Shown piece by piece: positions 1 through 11,335 of a stretch of DNA of 64,000 nt. Source of the stretch: Gerris lacustris (Eukaryota; Arthropoda; Insecta; Hemiptera; Gerridae); NCBI GenBank assembly GCA_951217055.1, contig OX578282.1, forward strand, positions 45,590,829 through 45,654,828. The letters are read 5' to 3'. The translations under genes and the position numbers were made by a program. The notes below the pieces were generated by a model that made no database searches, had not been told where the DNA came from, and worked only from the letters and a program-made list of their open reading frames with translations. Within the stretch, counting starts at the first letter, position 1, and each line of letters starts with the position of its first letter.

Positions 1-729
1 ATTATTGAATATAACATTTCTAGGGTGAAATTTAATTCAAAGTAGAAAGGTGTTCGATATTGTACACGATGGCTTAAGAGTAAAACGTTCAATTGAGAAT
101 TACCCTTTTTAATTTAATGCTCAAACAGTTATGTAACATAATTGAGTTACATTTATAATTTTTTTTTAACCAAAAGAATAATAATAAATTATTCAATGTA
201 GCCTAATTTATAATATACTTTTTTTTAACAAATAATGTTATAATATATTAAAGCTTTTTTACTGTAGTAAGCTTTTTTTAGTAATAAAGGTTCTGACAGA
301 AGAATAAAATATCATATAAAGTGATAAATCTTGATTATATCATCTATTTTATTCAATGTACTAGCTGGATACATAATTTTTTTCTTTGTATATTAATTTT
401 TTTATGCTTTTTTTTACCGATTCATCACAAAGAACTGTCACATTAATTTCAAAATATAGCTATCTACTTTTTTCACATCTTTTTCAATGCATTTATACCT
501 ATATATTCTTTTTTTTTTTTCATCGCTCATTGTTAACATGTTGATGACATTCAAATTCATTTTATATTTAAATATAGCTTATGTTTAATATAAAATAATT
601 CAAATTGAAAATATTCATATTTTAATATAATACAACTAACAATAATCCATTCTCTAAAAAATAAGAATTATAGAGGTATGAAAAACTCATCTAACACTAT
701 ATTAGAATTCCTCAAACATGTATTGAAAG
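1..729. other. No recognised feature
   Basis: Very AT-rich sequence with T runs; no repeat family or coding segment was recognised. Confidence 0.5.
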
Positions 730-765
730 AAACAAGTAAAGCGCGCTTCACGCGCGCAAGTATGT
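730..765 (+). other. GC-rich hairpin, possible Helitron-like end
   Basis: aagcgcgcttcacgcgcgca then agtatgtgg stands out in AT-rich DNA and resembles the end hairpins at 45490 and 63222. Weak support. Confidence 0.3.
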
Positions 766-814
766 GGGGAGCGATAGTCGCCGGTTTCTGTACATTAAAG
801 TTAAAATTAGTAAG

Positions 815-1216
815 TGTCATATAATTACACTAATTTTAATAGTAATATTCTTTTTCTACACTTCAAGACCTTTAAGTTGATGTATAACATGTCATAGTTA
901 CTAAAAACTTTTTTTAGTCGCCCGCCATATTGTCCCCCATCTTAAAAATATTACGTGTGAAATTTTAATAGTTACATGTTCTTTTTCTTCAATTCAAGAC
1001 CTTTACATTGATAAATAACATGTCATGGAGACTAAAAACTTATTTCTATTCACCCGCCATATTGGCCGCCATCTTGAAACTTTTAAGTGTTAAATTTTTA
1101 ATAATTGCATATTCTTTTTCTACACTTCAATACCTTTAAATTAATGTATAACATGTCATAGTTACTAAGAACCTTTTTTAGTCGCCCGCCATATTGGCCG
1201 CCATCTTAAAAATATT
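815..1216 (+). repeat. 132-bp tandem repeat, three units
   Basis: The marker cgcccgccatat (cacccgccatat in the middle unit) begins at 919, 1051 and 1183, an exact 132-bp spacing twice. Each unit also carries cacttcaagacctt-like and ataacatgtcat segments. The units have diverged by substitutions but keep the same length. Confidence 0.85.
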
Positions 1217-1400
1217 AAGTTTGAAAAATCCAAAATGTGTCCAGTTGTTTCAAATGCCGAGATGCACCTGTGTGCCGAATTTCATGTTCCTAGCTATAGT
1301 AGTTTATGAATTGAAACAAGCAACGGACAGACAGACAGACAGACAGAGCCGTTATATAAGGTTTCTTTTTGTACTTTGTACAGAAACCTAAAAGGAAATA
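1217..1400 (+). repeat. Dispersed-repeat fragment with (GACA)n microsatellite
   Basis: A gccgaatttcatgttcctag core at about 1275-1295 is followed by a (gaca)5 tract at 1326-1346. This pairing of an AATTTCAT core with a GACA/GTCT microsatellite recurs in several families in this window. The 65-codon frame across it is not a gene. Confidence 0.5.
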
Positions 1401-1651
1401 TACAGAAAAACATTACCTCTGCTAGAAATAGAAGTTAAATAAAAATATTATAAATTACCATGTAAATACTTTAACTACTAATCTGCAATAAAAGTAAAAA
1501 TCGAATGCAGGGTGTCTCAGAACTTTTCCTTACCAAATAATTCCAAAATGGCAGCTAATATTAAGTTAAAATATAAAGGGCTTATTTATCTTAGAGTGGT
1601 TTAATTTGTGCGAATTTCAGCTCACAGATAGGCAGACATACATCTAGCAAA

Positions 1652-2129
1652 TTAGGGTTAGGATATTGAAAGAAAATATCGATATTCACGATATATCGAC
1701 ATCGAGTGAATCAACATCGATATTAGTCAAAATATCGAAAGAAAATATCGATATGTTCGATGTATCGGAATTGATGTCCTAGTAGTAGTAGTAGTCTAGT
1801 ACTTTCTACTAGGACGGGTAGGACGAACCACTTGTTCGAACCTTGCAATTAGGCCATCACTTAGGCCCTTTTTACGCCCCGCGGTAGAGAGTTCCAGCCA
1901 CTTCACACATCATACCTCTGTACATAGTACCGCCAAAGCGAGTATGATGTGATCAATAGTGAGCCATATAAATCAGAGTGTCACGGCGAGGAATCGAACC
2001 CCGTCTTGTTCCACTCAAGATTCAGTGATGCCGAGCAGACGTGGTTTAACCCAAACGGCTTCGCTAGCTCTCTATAAAATATCGATATGTTCGATGTATC
2101 GGAATTGATGTCCTAAGTCCTAACCCTAA
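1652..2129. mobile_element. TIR element with ATCGAT-rich ends, containing a nested insert
   Basis: ttagggttagga (1652-1663) and tcctaaccctaa (2118-2129) are inverted terminal repeats, followed inward by ATATCGATAT-rich sequence. Flanks agcaaat and agctaaat could be a decayed 8-bp target-site duplication. The end style and possible 8-bp duplication suggest a non-autonomous hAT-like element; this is inference. A 40-bp direct repeat (1742-1781 and 2076-2115) brackets a tRNA-like insert. Confidence 0.55.
1782..2075 (-). mobile_element. tRNA-derived SINE-like insert flanked by 40-bp direct repeats
   Basis: On the minus strand a perfect Pol III B box GGTTCGATTCC lies at 2000-1990, with an A-box-like TAGCGAAGCCG at 2066-2056 about 55 bp upstream, the spacing of a tRNA-derived promoter. 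The insert sits between two identical 40-bp direct repeats, longer than usual for SINE target-site duplications. The tail is not clear. Confidence 0.55.
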
Positions 2130-3029
2130 GCTAAATACCATTCAAAACGTCGTAACACCACCCAAAACGGATAATTGCATGCAATCTAGGTTTTGGAATT
2201 TTTGGGGAAAACAATACTATTCATTTTTTAAGGTAATGAAAAGTAAAAATCAAATAGGCTCATAATATTAAATTTTCTGATAATATTTTTTATAATCTTA
2301 TTAAAAACTCGTTTTTCTCTGCTGTGAGAATTTTCTGACAATTTGTGTGTCCTAAAGTTTCCTCACGTCATATTTTGGATGAATGGCCTTAAAAGTATAA
2401 AATCATGTTATTTCACTAGGAATTAAAAGATTGGTTGTTTGAACCTGTTTCGATCCCCAGTGGAGTAACATTTATTTTTATTTAATATTAAATGTATGCA
2501 AGTGGTTAAACTCATTAGCATCGTTAAATTTATTACTCTTAATCAAATAGGTTTTATTAATTAAGTTTAAATTAATATGGAACCACCAGTGGGTTTATTT
2601 ATCGATTCAGCTAAATCGATTGAACACATTTAGTTATACATTTTACGGAGGTTTTTGAATAATTTTGTGTATATACATATATATATTCTTATTTTATGTA
2701 TATATTTGTATAAATATTTATATTTATATATGTGTATGTGTATGTATTCTTATGAATATATAATTTCATATATACCAACACACCCTTATATAATAAAAAG
2801 AAGATGGTATGACAGTATGAGGTATGAAAAAGTAAGCTTGGTTTGAAGAGGGTATTCATATTATATAAAAATGAGTAGGGTCGAGGCACTAATTGATGTG
2901 CGGCATGTTAGTTTGCCTTTCTCCGTTTCGTTTTCTGCTCTCTCCTCATATTATAAAAGCAACATACGACTCAAAGCAATAAAAAACTGTCTTAGACAAA
3001 CAAGAAAACAAATCTCAACGTATTTAATA

Positions 3030-3215
3030 AAAATAATTAGAACGACGAGTAGTTTTTAAAGTATGTTGGTTCGCATAAATTTAACGACAGATCGACATAC
3101 AGACCGACAGACAGACACGGGGCCAAAGATATTCCTTTATGTCTGAAAAGGATTTCTATTTTGGATTTTTTTAATTCGGAGACATAAAAAATGTCGCTCT
3201 TCAAAATAGTTGCAA
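3030..3215 (-). mobile_element. HINE-like family 1, partial copy
   Basis: This holds the microsatellite and 5' part of family 1 in reverse: gagtagtttttaaagtatgttggttcgc, then a gaccgacagacagacac tract, then the diverged gtctgaaa and ggagacataaaa segments. Both ends are missing. Confidence 0.7.
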
Positions 3216-3394
3216 TGCTTTCCAGTGCTCAAAACTCTATTCTTACTAAAAATATTGTGTTGGTTAGAAAATAGTTATTCTTGTTTAAATTTGAGCATAC
3301 TTGTAAGAAAATATCCATTGATTACGTTTAAATAATTATATGAACTACATATTTATTTGGGATATTATGATAAATGTTACAAAAAAAAAAATTG

Positions 3395-3490
3395 CTTGCA
3401 TACGAGTCTGCAAGACAGTGAGACATTTTTATGTAACGCTTTTTGGTGTCGTTTTTCGAGTTTATGTGCGTAAGTAAAGTAAATGACCTA
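3395..3490 (+). repeat. Dispersed repeat family 2 (taacgctttttggtg), copy 1
   Basis: ttgcttgcatacgagtctgc and gtaacgctttttggtgtcg match a copy at 8248-8360 nearly base for base. Shorter matches occur at 3835-3900 and 8828-8912. Confidence 0.7.
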
Positions 3491-3550
3491 TTTACAGCTG
3501 TTTCTACGATGTTGCAATATTAGCAGTAGTGTAACAACACTTCATCTAGT

Positions 3551-3635
3551 GTAAATAGTATTTGTAAAAATAAGGGGTTGTTTTTAGAGGATACCCACAG
3601 TTAATTACACAAAAAGGGGTACGTGGGTTGAGAAC
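3551..3635 (-). mobile_element. hAT-type terminal fragment
   Basis: The minus strand begins CAGCAGTTCTCAACCCACG and continues to ACCCCTTTTTGTG, the typical end of many hAT elements (CAGNNNTTCTCAACC...). The opposite terminus was not found, so this is a relic. Confidence 0.45.
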
Positions 3636-3679
3636 TGCTGCTCTAGACTAGACTTTACTAAGTGTAGTAGAGTAGAAGA

Positions 3680-3770
3680 GCGCTGGGCTACAGGCTATAG
3701 AGTGGGGGAGAACCGAAGGCAGCCGAACCTACACGTTCCGTCCTCGGTTACATTCGAGTCCGCGGTAGGG
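3680..3770 (+). other. GC-richer tRNA-like segment, possible SINE head
   Basis: gagcgctgggctacaggc and, about 65 bp on, ggttacattcgagtcc resemble A and B boxes, the latter with an insertion. It is followed by a family-2 repeat fragment. The support is weak. Confidence 0.25.
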
Positions 3771-4059
3771 GAAGGTCCTACAGCTGTAGACTGGATTGCA
3801 AACCTCCTATAGGTTTCTGAATCCCTGTCACACTTTTCTGAGTTTTTAGGTAACATAACGCTTTTTGAGGTATGTTCCATAGCCTAAACATTAAAATGTC
3901 AAAATACGTTTGATGTCATGGGACACCGGTTAGGAACGAAGTTCCTTATGCTTATCATTAAATGTAAATTACAACATCACACTAAGTATAATATGTTAAT
4001 TATTTCTGCATGGTGGAGTTAGAAAAGAGACAATATTAAAAGAAAATAACTATTGGTAC

Positions 4060-4555
4060 ACAGCTATGTGCCACTTCAATTGGCAATCTATTTTGCATGT
4101 ATTAAAGTCTCAGTATAGCAAAATTTTAAAAGCGCAGACGGTTGAAATTAATCTGGGGCTATCTGTGGGCTTATTTCGACGAACCATTAAAATTTAATTA
4201 TAGTCAGATTAGTAAATTTTTAAATATAGGTTAGATAAATGTATGTTTGAAGTAGTGAAACATGTAGAAGTGAAGCAAATGAGGGTAGAAGTTTGAAACT
4301 TATATGGGACAAACAATGGGCTAATTTTTATCTACCAACCAAATTTCAATACAATTGTACTACGAGTAGTTTTTAAGATATGTTGGTTCGCAAAAATTGA
4401 GCGACAGACCGACTGACCGACAGGCAGACACGGAACCAAAAAAGGTCCCTGATGTCTGAAACAAATTTCTGTCTTGGGATTTTTGCTATCGGAGACCTAA
4501 ACATTTTTCGTTCTTCAGAACGATCACATTACCTACGTTACCTTTGGTAAGCTCG
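4060..4555 (-). mobile_element. HINE-like family 1 copy with its tail in the opposite orientation
   Basis: The body (about 4108-4555) is reverse: the gcttccgagc end lies at 4555 and the gacagaccgactgaccgacag tract near 4405. The 3'-tail motif agctatgtgccac...aattggcaatcta at 4063-4090 is in the plus orientation, so body and tail disagree. This is a rearranged or composite copy. Confidence 0.7.
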
Positions 4556-4650
4556 GAAGCAAATGTTCCCTGATGTCTGAAACGGATTCCTGTCTTGGAA
4601 TTTTTGAAATCGGAGACATAAAATATTTTCATTCTTCAGAACAATAAAAA
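4556..4650 (-). mobile_element. HINE-like family 1, 5' stub in tandem with the preceding copy
   Basis: gttccctgatgtctgaaacg, tttttgaaatcggagacat and cattcttcagaac repeat the 5' region of family 1 directly next to the end of the 4060-4555 copy. Confidence 0.7.
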
Positions 4651-5304
4651 AAACACCATTGATCATCTTTTTCTTTTGATGTGTCCCTAGATAGTTATAT
4701 TTTCCAAGGCTTTTATATTGATAGTTTAAGTAAATCCAAGAGATCGGGTTATTTTATGAAATATGTATGCACTATTCAATATACATCAATAGTTTTCTTT
4801 TAATTTGATGCCAGATCAACATTATTAGTCGAAAAAACACAATACAGTGAATAATACTATATAGAATAATACTATCTATTGATATTTTTGCACGGCAAAA
4901 CATTGTTATACTAATTTATTTATGCTATATTGCTTTTTTCTAACTTGATTTATATAATTTATTTAGATATCTAATTTCACTAACTTGAAGTATGGTTGGT
5001 GTTTGATGTGGGGTAGACTTGATGGGTTGCGTGTATTCGTGACAAATTCTTACAGTTTTCAATAGACATTTTGCTGCCGTATTCGCACATTGGATCATTT
5101 TAGTTTTGCAAAAAATGTCAAAAAATGTTGCAGCCTTAGAAGAGAAGGGAGGGGTGGGGGATTAATTAAATTATACAATAAAAGGTTGTAAAAACATATC
5201 ATCATTGATATACTTAATAGGATTGAAGAAAGTATTTACCTACTGGCTGACTGTTTTAAGCTTTGACCACACAAATGTATAATAAAACAGAGTTTTGTTT
5301 AGTT

Positions 5305-5906
5305 TTGCTTCCGAGCTTACCGAAGGTAACGGAAGCTATGTGATCGTGCTGAAGATTGAAAATATATTATGTCTCCGATTTCGAAAATTCTAAGACTAAA
5401 ATCCGTTTCAGACATCAGGTAACATTTTTGGTTCCGTGTCTGTCTGTCATAAGGTCTGTCTGTCGCTCAATTTGTTCGAACCAACATATCTTAAAAACTA
5501 CTCGTACGATTTTATTTGAATTTGGTTGGTACATGAAATTTAGCCTATTGTTGGTCCCATAAAGTTTCCATATGACCTCCTGCGATCATTTTTTTCACTT
5601 CCACATGCGCACAAACATACTTTTATTTAGACCTATAGCTTCAAAAGTACTTATCTGATTTGTATGAAAGTTCTATAGTTTTAGTAAGTAACCCGCCGAT
5701 AGCCCCAGATTAATTTGAACCGTCTGCGCTCTTTAACTTTGCTAAATTGATACTTTAATTCATGTAAAAAATCATCAAAACAATATTGACAAATTAAAAA
5801 ACGGGGAAACAAACAAATTAGACAATAATGGCTTGTAAAAGCATAAAATCAATTAAGTACGTGCTAGGATGCAAGGAAGTTATGTGCCACACCAATTGGC
5901 AGTCTA
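5305..5906 (+). mobile_element. HINE-like family 1, full-length short form
   Basis: It begins ttgcttccgagcttaccgaa, whose ends pair as a hairpin (gcttccg with cggaagc, ttacc with ggtaa), followed by gttctgaagaac-like sequence, a (gtct)n tract near 5441 and the gcccattgttggtccc core. It ends caccaattggcagtcta. About 600 bp. It has no coding capacity. Confidence 0.8.
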
Positions 5907-5931
5907 TTTATAAGTTGAGATTCTATTTAAT

Positions 5932-5950
5932 TTTTGCTTCCGAGCTTAGC
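5932..5950 (+). mobile_element. HINE-like family 1, short 5' stub
   Basis: tttgcttccgagcttagcg lies 26 bp after the end of the previous copy, then switches to unrelated AT-rich sequence. Confidence 0.5.
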
Positions 5951-5984
5951 GATATTTATGTTATAATATTTTAATATATTAAAT

Positions 5985-6036
5985 AATAACTTTTTATATT
6001 TATTATTTATTTTTATTTATTTATTTATTTTATTTA

Positions 6037-6069
<33 letters not shown>

Positions 6070-6085
6070 TATTTATTATTTTATA
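5985..6085 (+). repeat. (ATTT)n/(ATT)n low-complexity tract
   Basis: Imperfect ttattt and attatt units run for about 100 bp. Confidence 0.8.
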
Positions 6086-6834
6086 TTTGTATTGTTTTTC
6101 GAATGTAGCCTACTGATTATTTACTTTTTTTTTATCGCTATGAACATAGTCACTTGTTTTTCTGTACCATTAAAATGTATTCACCAACTATAAAATTATT
6201 CAAATGATCTATTTCACTTGTTAAATATAAGGGCTTAGTCTAATTAGCTTCTACTAAATCCAGCAGGTGTTGCTTTAGTCTGGAAAAAATTCAAATTTTC
6301 AAAGGGGTGTAGACCAGGTGAATTTCGGGGAGCAGTGAAAATGTTCACAACTCTCCTGTAGAATATCAGTCTAGATTTACATGTTATCCCTCTTATCCCC
6401 TCCAGTGTCTCTCATCCAGTAAAGCTATTTGCATTTAAGCGCATAAATCCCAGAGTCCACGGGGCCATGGGGAACCCGCATGAGAATAATAAACGGCCTT
6501 CAGGCAACTCCGTGAGGACTACATATGTTAGCAACTTAATAAATATCCGGAGAGGCCTCCGGGTTTAGTACCTAGGCAATTTACACTAGTGAAGTCTTCG
6601 CTAGTGTGATCGTTTATAGCTGTGTTGGTGTGGTCATTTCATTCCACGTGACTAAATTTCACTTTGGTCCATTTCCACTTTGAACCTGTTTTACATTATA
6701 GTGGGGAAACTTAATTTAGTTAATGGTTTTCAAACCGACAAATCAATTTAATCAAAATAACTCTAAACATCCAACTACAGCTACATATTCTATACTTCTT
6801 TGCTAACGAGTATTGTGTATATGTATGTGTCTGT

Positions 6835-6838
<4 letters not shown>

Positions 6839-6915
<77 letters not shown>
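6839..6915 (+). repeat. (TA)n microsatellite
   Basis: About 38 uninterrupted TA units, preceded by a gtatatgtatgtgtctgtg degenerate edge. Confidence 0.95.
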
Positions 6916-6919
<4 letters not shown>

Positions 6920-8059
6920 GTATTTATACTTCTTTCCTGACTATATCATACAATGATTTTTCTTGAACTATGCAGATTTACTTGGTTTCTGTGGATTCCT
7001 TTATTAATTTTTAATACTTTTATAGCGATTGCATTCTTGTTAGGCATATATTATAAGTAATTTATTATTATATTGATATCAATAACCACTTAAAATGCAA
7101 CTTAGATTTTTTACCATACTATAAGTAATTTCCTCTAGAATGGACAAATAATAAGATTTATTCAAAAATTAGAGAACAAATTTGTTACAACTACTTTTAA
7201 GTACAAGTTTGTATTTAAAACAAAATCATTCCAAACATTTTGGTCTAATAACTTAAATACGCTGTGTTCGCTACTCTTTCAAAAATTAAAATTATATTTC
7301 AGAGCAAGAAAATCATTGGGTTGAGTTAAATGGGTCGCCAATGATAATATTTTAACTTTTTATTTTTCTATTTCGCATTCATAACATTTTATATATAAAA
7401 AAAAAACCTCTCATACAACCGTTTTCTAATCTGCACTTCCGCCACTTCATACGGGGAACTTAGAAGAGGGGAATAGGGTTCGAAACAAACTTCCACTTAC
7501 TTTATTTTTTGATAACATTCATGGTCTCTGAGCTTAAGCAGAGGAATTCCACTTCCGAAAGAAAAAATGGAATTGTTCAGCGAATCGGTAAAAGCAAAGT
7601 TAGCTTTGCCAAGTTTTAAAGAGTGGAATACTTCAGAAATTAACCATGAGTGATAAACATGGATTAAAGGATTATGCATCATATGGCAGTGTAATTGGAT
7701 TACGCGCATTGTGTTTGGTTCATTAACAGTTTGAAATGAAAGTAATTTAGGATTGTTAAATAAGATCTTTAGACCGTATAATCATTATTCTTTATAAATA
7801 TGAAAGTATTTTCCTAAGTATTAATGCAGTCTCTATTAACTATTGTAATGAAGCTTTGTTACAAAGAAAAACCATAATTGAATGCTGCAATTTATTTATT
7901 AAAGTGGTCATTAACAAATCAAACACATGAGATTTTGGTCCAATACTGTAAATCAACCAAGAAACCATACCCATAACTGAGGAATTGGAAAAAAGAAAGT
8001 GGGTAACCTGGAGACAATGACCACGTAGAGGTAGGTCCAATAAGCAAACCCGGGGAGGG

Positions 8060-8210
8060 GGGGGGGGGGTATTCACACGTCACACGTCAGTGTGAATTAT
8101 GTCTTACCTCCCTGAGATTCAACCATCGCTAGGGATATTGATAATGACCTTGGTTTCAGGCGAACCACTTGGCCACGCCGGTCCCCGGGTGCTTAATTAT
8201 TGGTCCCGGG
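8060..8210 (-). mobile_element. tRNA-derived SINE head
   Basis: The minus strand carries a perfect A box TGGCCAAGTGG (8176-8166) within ggcgtggccaagtggttcgc, and a B-box-like GGTTGAATCTC at 8124-8114, about 50 bp apart as in a tRNA. It does not fold as an intact tRNA. The downstream side has an attcacac...gtgtgaat inverted pair and a G/C run at 8054-8070. Confidence 0.6.
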
Positions 8211-8247
8211 GAGATTAATTATTTAATATGTGTAAATATTCTGGAAA

Positions 8248-8360
8248 AAAATTGCTTGCATACGAGTCTGCAAGACAGTGGGAAATTTTCATGTAACGCT
8301 TTTTGGTGTCGTTTTTTGGTAACGCTTTTCGAGTTTATGTGCCAAAGTAAAGACATGAAA
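8248..8360 (+). repeat. Dispersed repeat family 2, copy 2
   Basis: ttgcttgcatacgagtctgc, gtaacgctttttggtgtcg and cgcttttcgagtttatgtgc match the copy at 3395-3490. Confidence 0.7.
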
Positions 8361-8640
8361 ATGTAAAACGAATTGAGCGTATTCTTGCGTTTGTAAATTA
8401 GGAATTAAATAGATCATAACATGTTGTGCACGAAGAAAGAGAGTACTTTTCTTCTTCTCCAGTTTATTAAAGTAATCTTTTAGCTTCTTCACTAATATTT
8501 TTATAATAAAGGCAGAATTTAAGTATAACAAAAATAAAAAAGAATAAAGTAAAAAATAAATGTTATGTATGTAAGTTTATTAGGAATTAAATTCTAAGGG
8601 TTATGGCGTTTGTCCGGTGAAAATCGGAGCAGTTGTAGTT

Positions 8641-8800
8641 GGGGGGGGGGGGGCGAGGGCGCCGCTAGGGCGTTCGAGCGACTGCTAGAGCGGTAGCAAG
8701 AAGCGAAGAGAGTGAGGCGTGGGGCTGGTTGCCGATCGGGAGGGGATGGGTGGGTAGGCCCAACTAAGCGCGGTAGAGGGAGAGCCTATACCGAGGCAGG
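8641..8800. other. GC-rich island with a 14-base G run
   Basis: A G run followed by gcgagggcgccgctagggcg and further GC-rich sequence, clearly different from the surroundings. It may be the head of a SINE or an unrecognised repeat. It leads into a family-2 repeat at 8828-8912 (aacgcttttcgagtttatgt). Confidence 0.4.
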
Positions 8801-10220
8801 AGGATATAATATCCTCCTAACTCCCTGTTTCACATGTAACGATTTTTGGTGTTCTATTTTTAGTAACGCTTTTCGAGTTTATGTGCCATAGCCAAGACAT
8901 AAAAGTGTCAATAATATGAAATCAATTTCTCCATATAAATCTGGAAATGTATTGATGGTGTACAGACGTATAACATAATTATAATAAAAGTTGTTAAGGA
9001 AAATCAGCTCCTTGGCCTCCTTAGATCCAAAGATAATGCATTTCGTTGGTACGGAGGCATGCCGGCGACAGTGGGTAGCCCAAAGCAAGTTTAACAACCG
9101 AGTTCAAAAGTTCCAATCGAGCTTGCTTCACTCTACAGCGAAATCTTAACCGTTTAAAATTAAATTATTTAAACCAAAATAACCTCTCTTACCTGTTACT
9201 GGTTGTATTTGTAATTGATTTTGTATTTTATCGCTAAACTTTTTCTGAAATTAGGCAATAGCGATATACTAATAATGTAATAAAACTAATGCATAACGTA
9301 CATAATCTGTGCAAGTTTAAGCTTTCTAGGTAGTCGGAAAAGGGGTCAAATTTAGGTTACAAGATTTGTCCTGGATAAACATGTGATATTTATTAAAAGC
9401 GTGTAAAAATATGACGAAGCAAGGCAACTAAAATCCTTTATGTACAGAAGACACAATATTAATGTATATTTTGTGATGTTATCTTTCCCCATGGTTTTTG
9501 TTAATAACTTAATTGCAGATTGTTAACGTAAGGGTAGAGCTAAAGTGTCCTTTCTACACGTATTCTCTAAATTTTAGATTTTAAATCAAATAATTAAGTG
9601 CTTAAGTTATATTTATTAGTTAAATACACCTCTAAAAGGCAGAGTAATTTTCGAAGTTACATTAGTTCAACAAATAAACTAATTAAAAATTAATTTCCTT
9701 AATAAGACTAATGTAGGTAAGTGTAATGAAATTTATTAAATTTTGTATCTGAATAAATCAAGCAAATTAGCTTGAAGCTCCCAACTAAGATGGATATAAA
9801 TCGTAATAAGCGTTCAACACGAGCGTTACATTACATATAACTTGGTCGTTGTGGAACAGAATTACAGATCTAGGTGAGTATGAACCATAAGTCACACTTA
9901 ATGTTATTTGTCACCTAATAAACCGGTCCCTCGTGAGACCAATTTATAAGATATTGCGACTAGAAGGTTCATTGCTCTGTTCCAGTTAATATATTATGAA
10001 ATTTTACTCTATATTTAGGACTGCGACACTGTTCTATCTGGTAATTACTTTTTGTTGTGGCAGTATTATATATACTTCGTGTTAATTTTATTTTTAGTTT
10101 TTAATATATCATTCTGTAATGTACATGTATAGTGAAACTACTGTGGTGCTACAAAAATTTAAATTTGTGACTTTTGTACTTTCCCCGTTTTATTGTTTAC
10201 TCAGTTTATTCATTTTTTTT

Positions 10221-10982
10221 ACTTTTCCTCACTACTAATAGTAGGAAAAGTATTGTTTTCACCAAAAAAATTTTTTTTCGAGATTTCAACGAAATTATCC
10301 GTTTTAGGTGTTTTTAAGACCTCCTAAGTGGTTTTCAGCATGACGTATGTATGTGTGTTATCATCGTAGCGCCCAAGGTATTTAACCTAGAGAGTTGAAA
10401 CTTGGCAGAAAAATCAGTCCTAACCTGTAGTTGTGCCGCCCTGAAAATCAACTTTTTCCGCCATCTTGAACCCAGTTTGCTGAGTCAGCAAAATTAAAAA
10501 AATCGTAATAAATCGAAAATGGTCCTGATCGAGTTAAAATTTGGCTCGAATGTACCTCTCTGTATGACAAACAAGCCCACTATATTTCATTTTGATTTTG
10601 GCCGCCATTTTGAAGTTATAAATTTTTAAACTTTGACTGTTAATAATACTGAAAGTATAAATAGGTTTTTGACATATAGCATATCGTTGGAACCGGAAAA
10701 AATTAAGGAACAAATATAAAAAAAAACCGATGAAATTCCATTAATTAGTTTAAAAGTTATAAGCGAATATAATTATTTATTTGTGCAATAATTTTGATGA
10801 CGTCAAAGTTTGTTTACATCTGTCAAAATACCGCCAAACTTCAAATAATTAAATAAAATATAGGTATTAAAAATAAGGTTTTTTTAAGAATGATAATAAA
10901 TCATTTAATTCAGAACGGTCACCCATCCAAGTACTGACCACGTCCAATGCTGCTTCCTCCTGCTGCGGAAGTGAGGAAAAGT
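10221..10982. mobile_element. Repeat family 3 with short TIRs and a 5S-rRNA-like segment
   Basis: acttttcctcact (10221-10233) and agtgaggaaaagt (10970-10982) are inverted terminal repeats. The interior is matched over more than 500 bp by 46100-46725, including ttatcatcgtagcgcccaag, tgatcgagttaaaatttggc and gtttgtttacatctgtcaaa. Near the right end the minus strand carries a 5S-like segment. The lack of a conserved frame suggests a non-autonomous element. Confidence 0.65.
10917..10955 (-). other. 5S-rRNA-derived segment (SINE3-like promoter remnant)
   Basis: The minus strand reads aagcagcattggacgtggtc then agtacttggatgggtgacc, which is the 3' internal-promoter half of eukaryotic 5S rRNA. The 5S 5' half is absent, so this is not a 5S gene. 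5S-derived heads occur in SINE3-class retroposons. Confidence 0.7.
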
Positions 10983-11335
10983 TCCGAGGTACTCCGTACC
11001 CGTTTTTTTTTGTTGTTTTTTTATACAGGTCCCTCTATTTAATACATAGGTATTATTCTAGGGCTAAACTACAAAAACCGCTGGCAAAAACTTAAAGTTT
11101 TAATCTTTTTTGAACGTCATTATTTTGATTATTATGAAAAATAATTCCAAGCTTACTAAAGGTGTATGAAATTGATTTTATTTTAGTATAGTTTTATTAA
11201 GTTCAGACACTGTCAATATTATTTTTTTGACAAGTTATAAAATAAACAGGTAGTTACGTTATCGTTATAATAGACATCAACCAAAATATCTTTCTTTAGT
11301 GCTTATAAAATTAATCTGAGTCTGGACACCCCATC

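Noticed and set aside
8060..8210. tRNA gene on the minus strand
   Set aside because: A and B boxes are present, but the acceptor and anticodon stems do not pair. It fits a SINE head.
10917..10955. 5S rRNA gene
   Set aside because: Only the 3' internal promoter half is present, embedded in a dispersed repeat.
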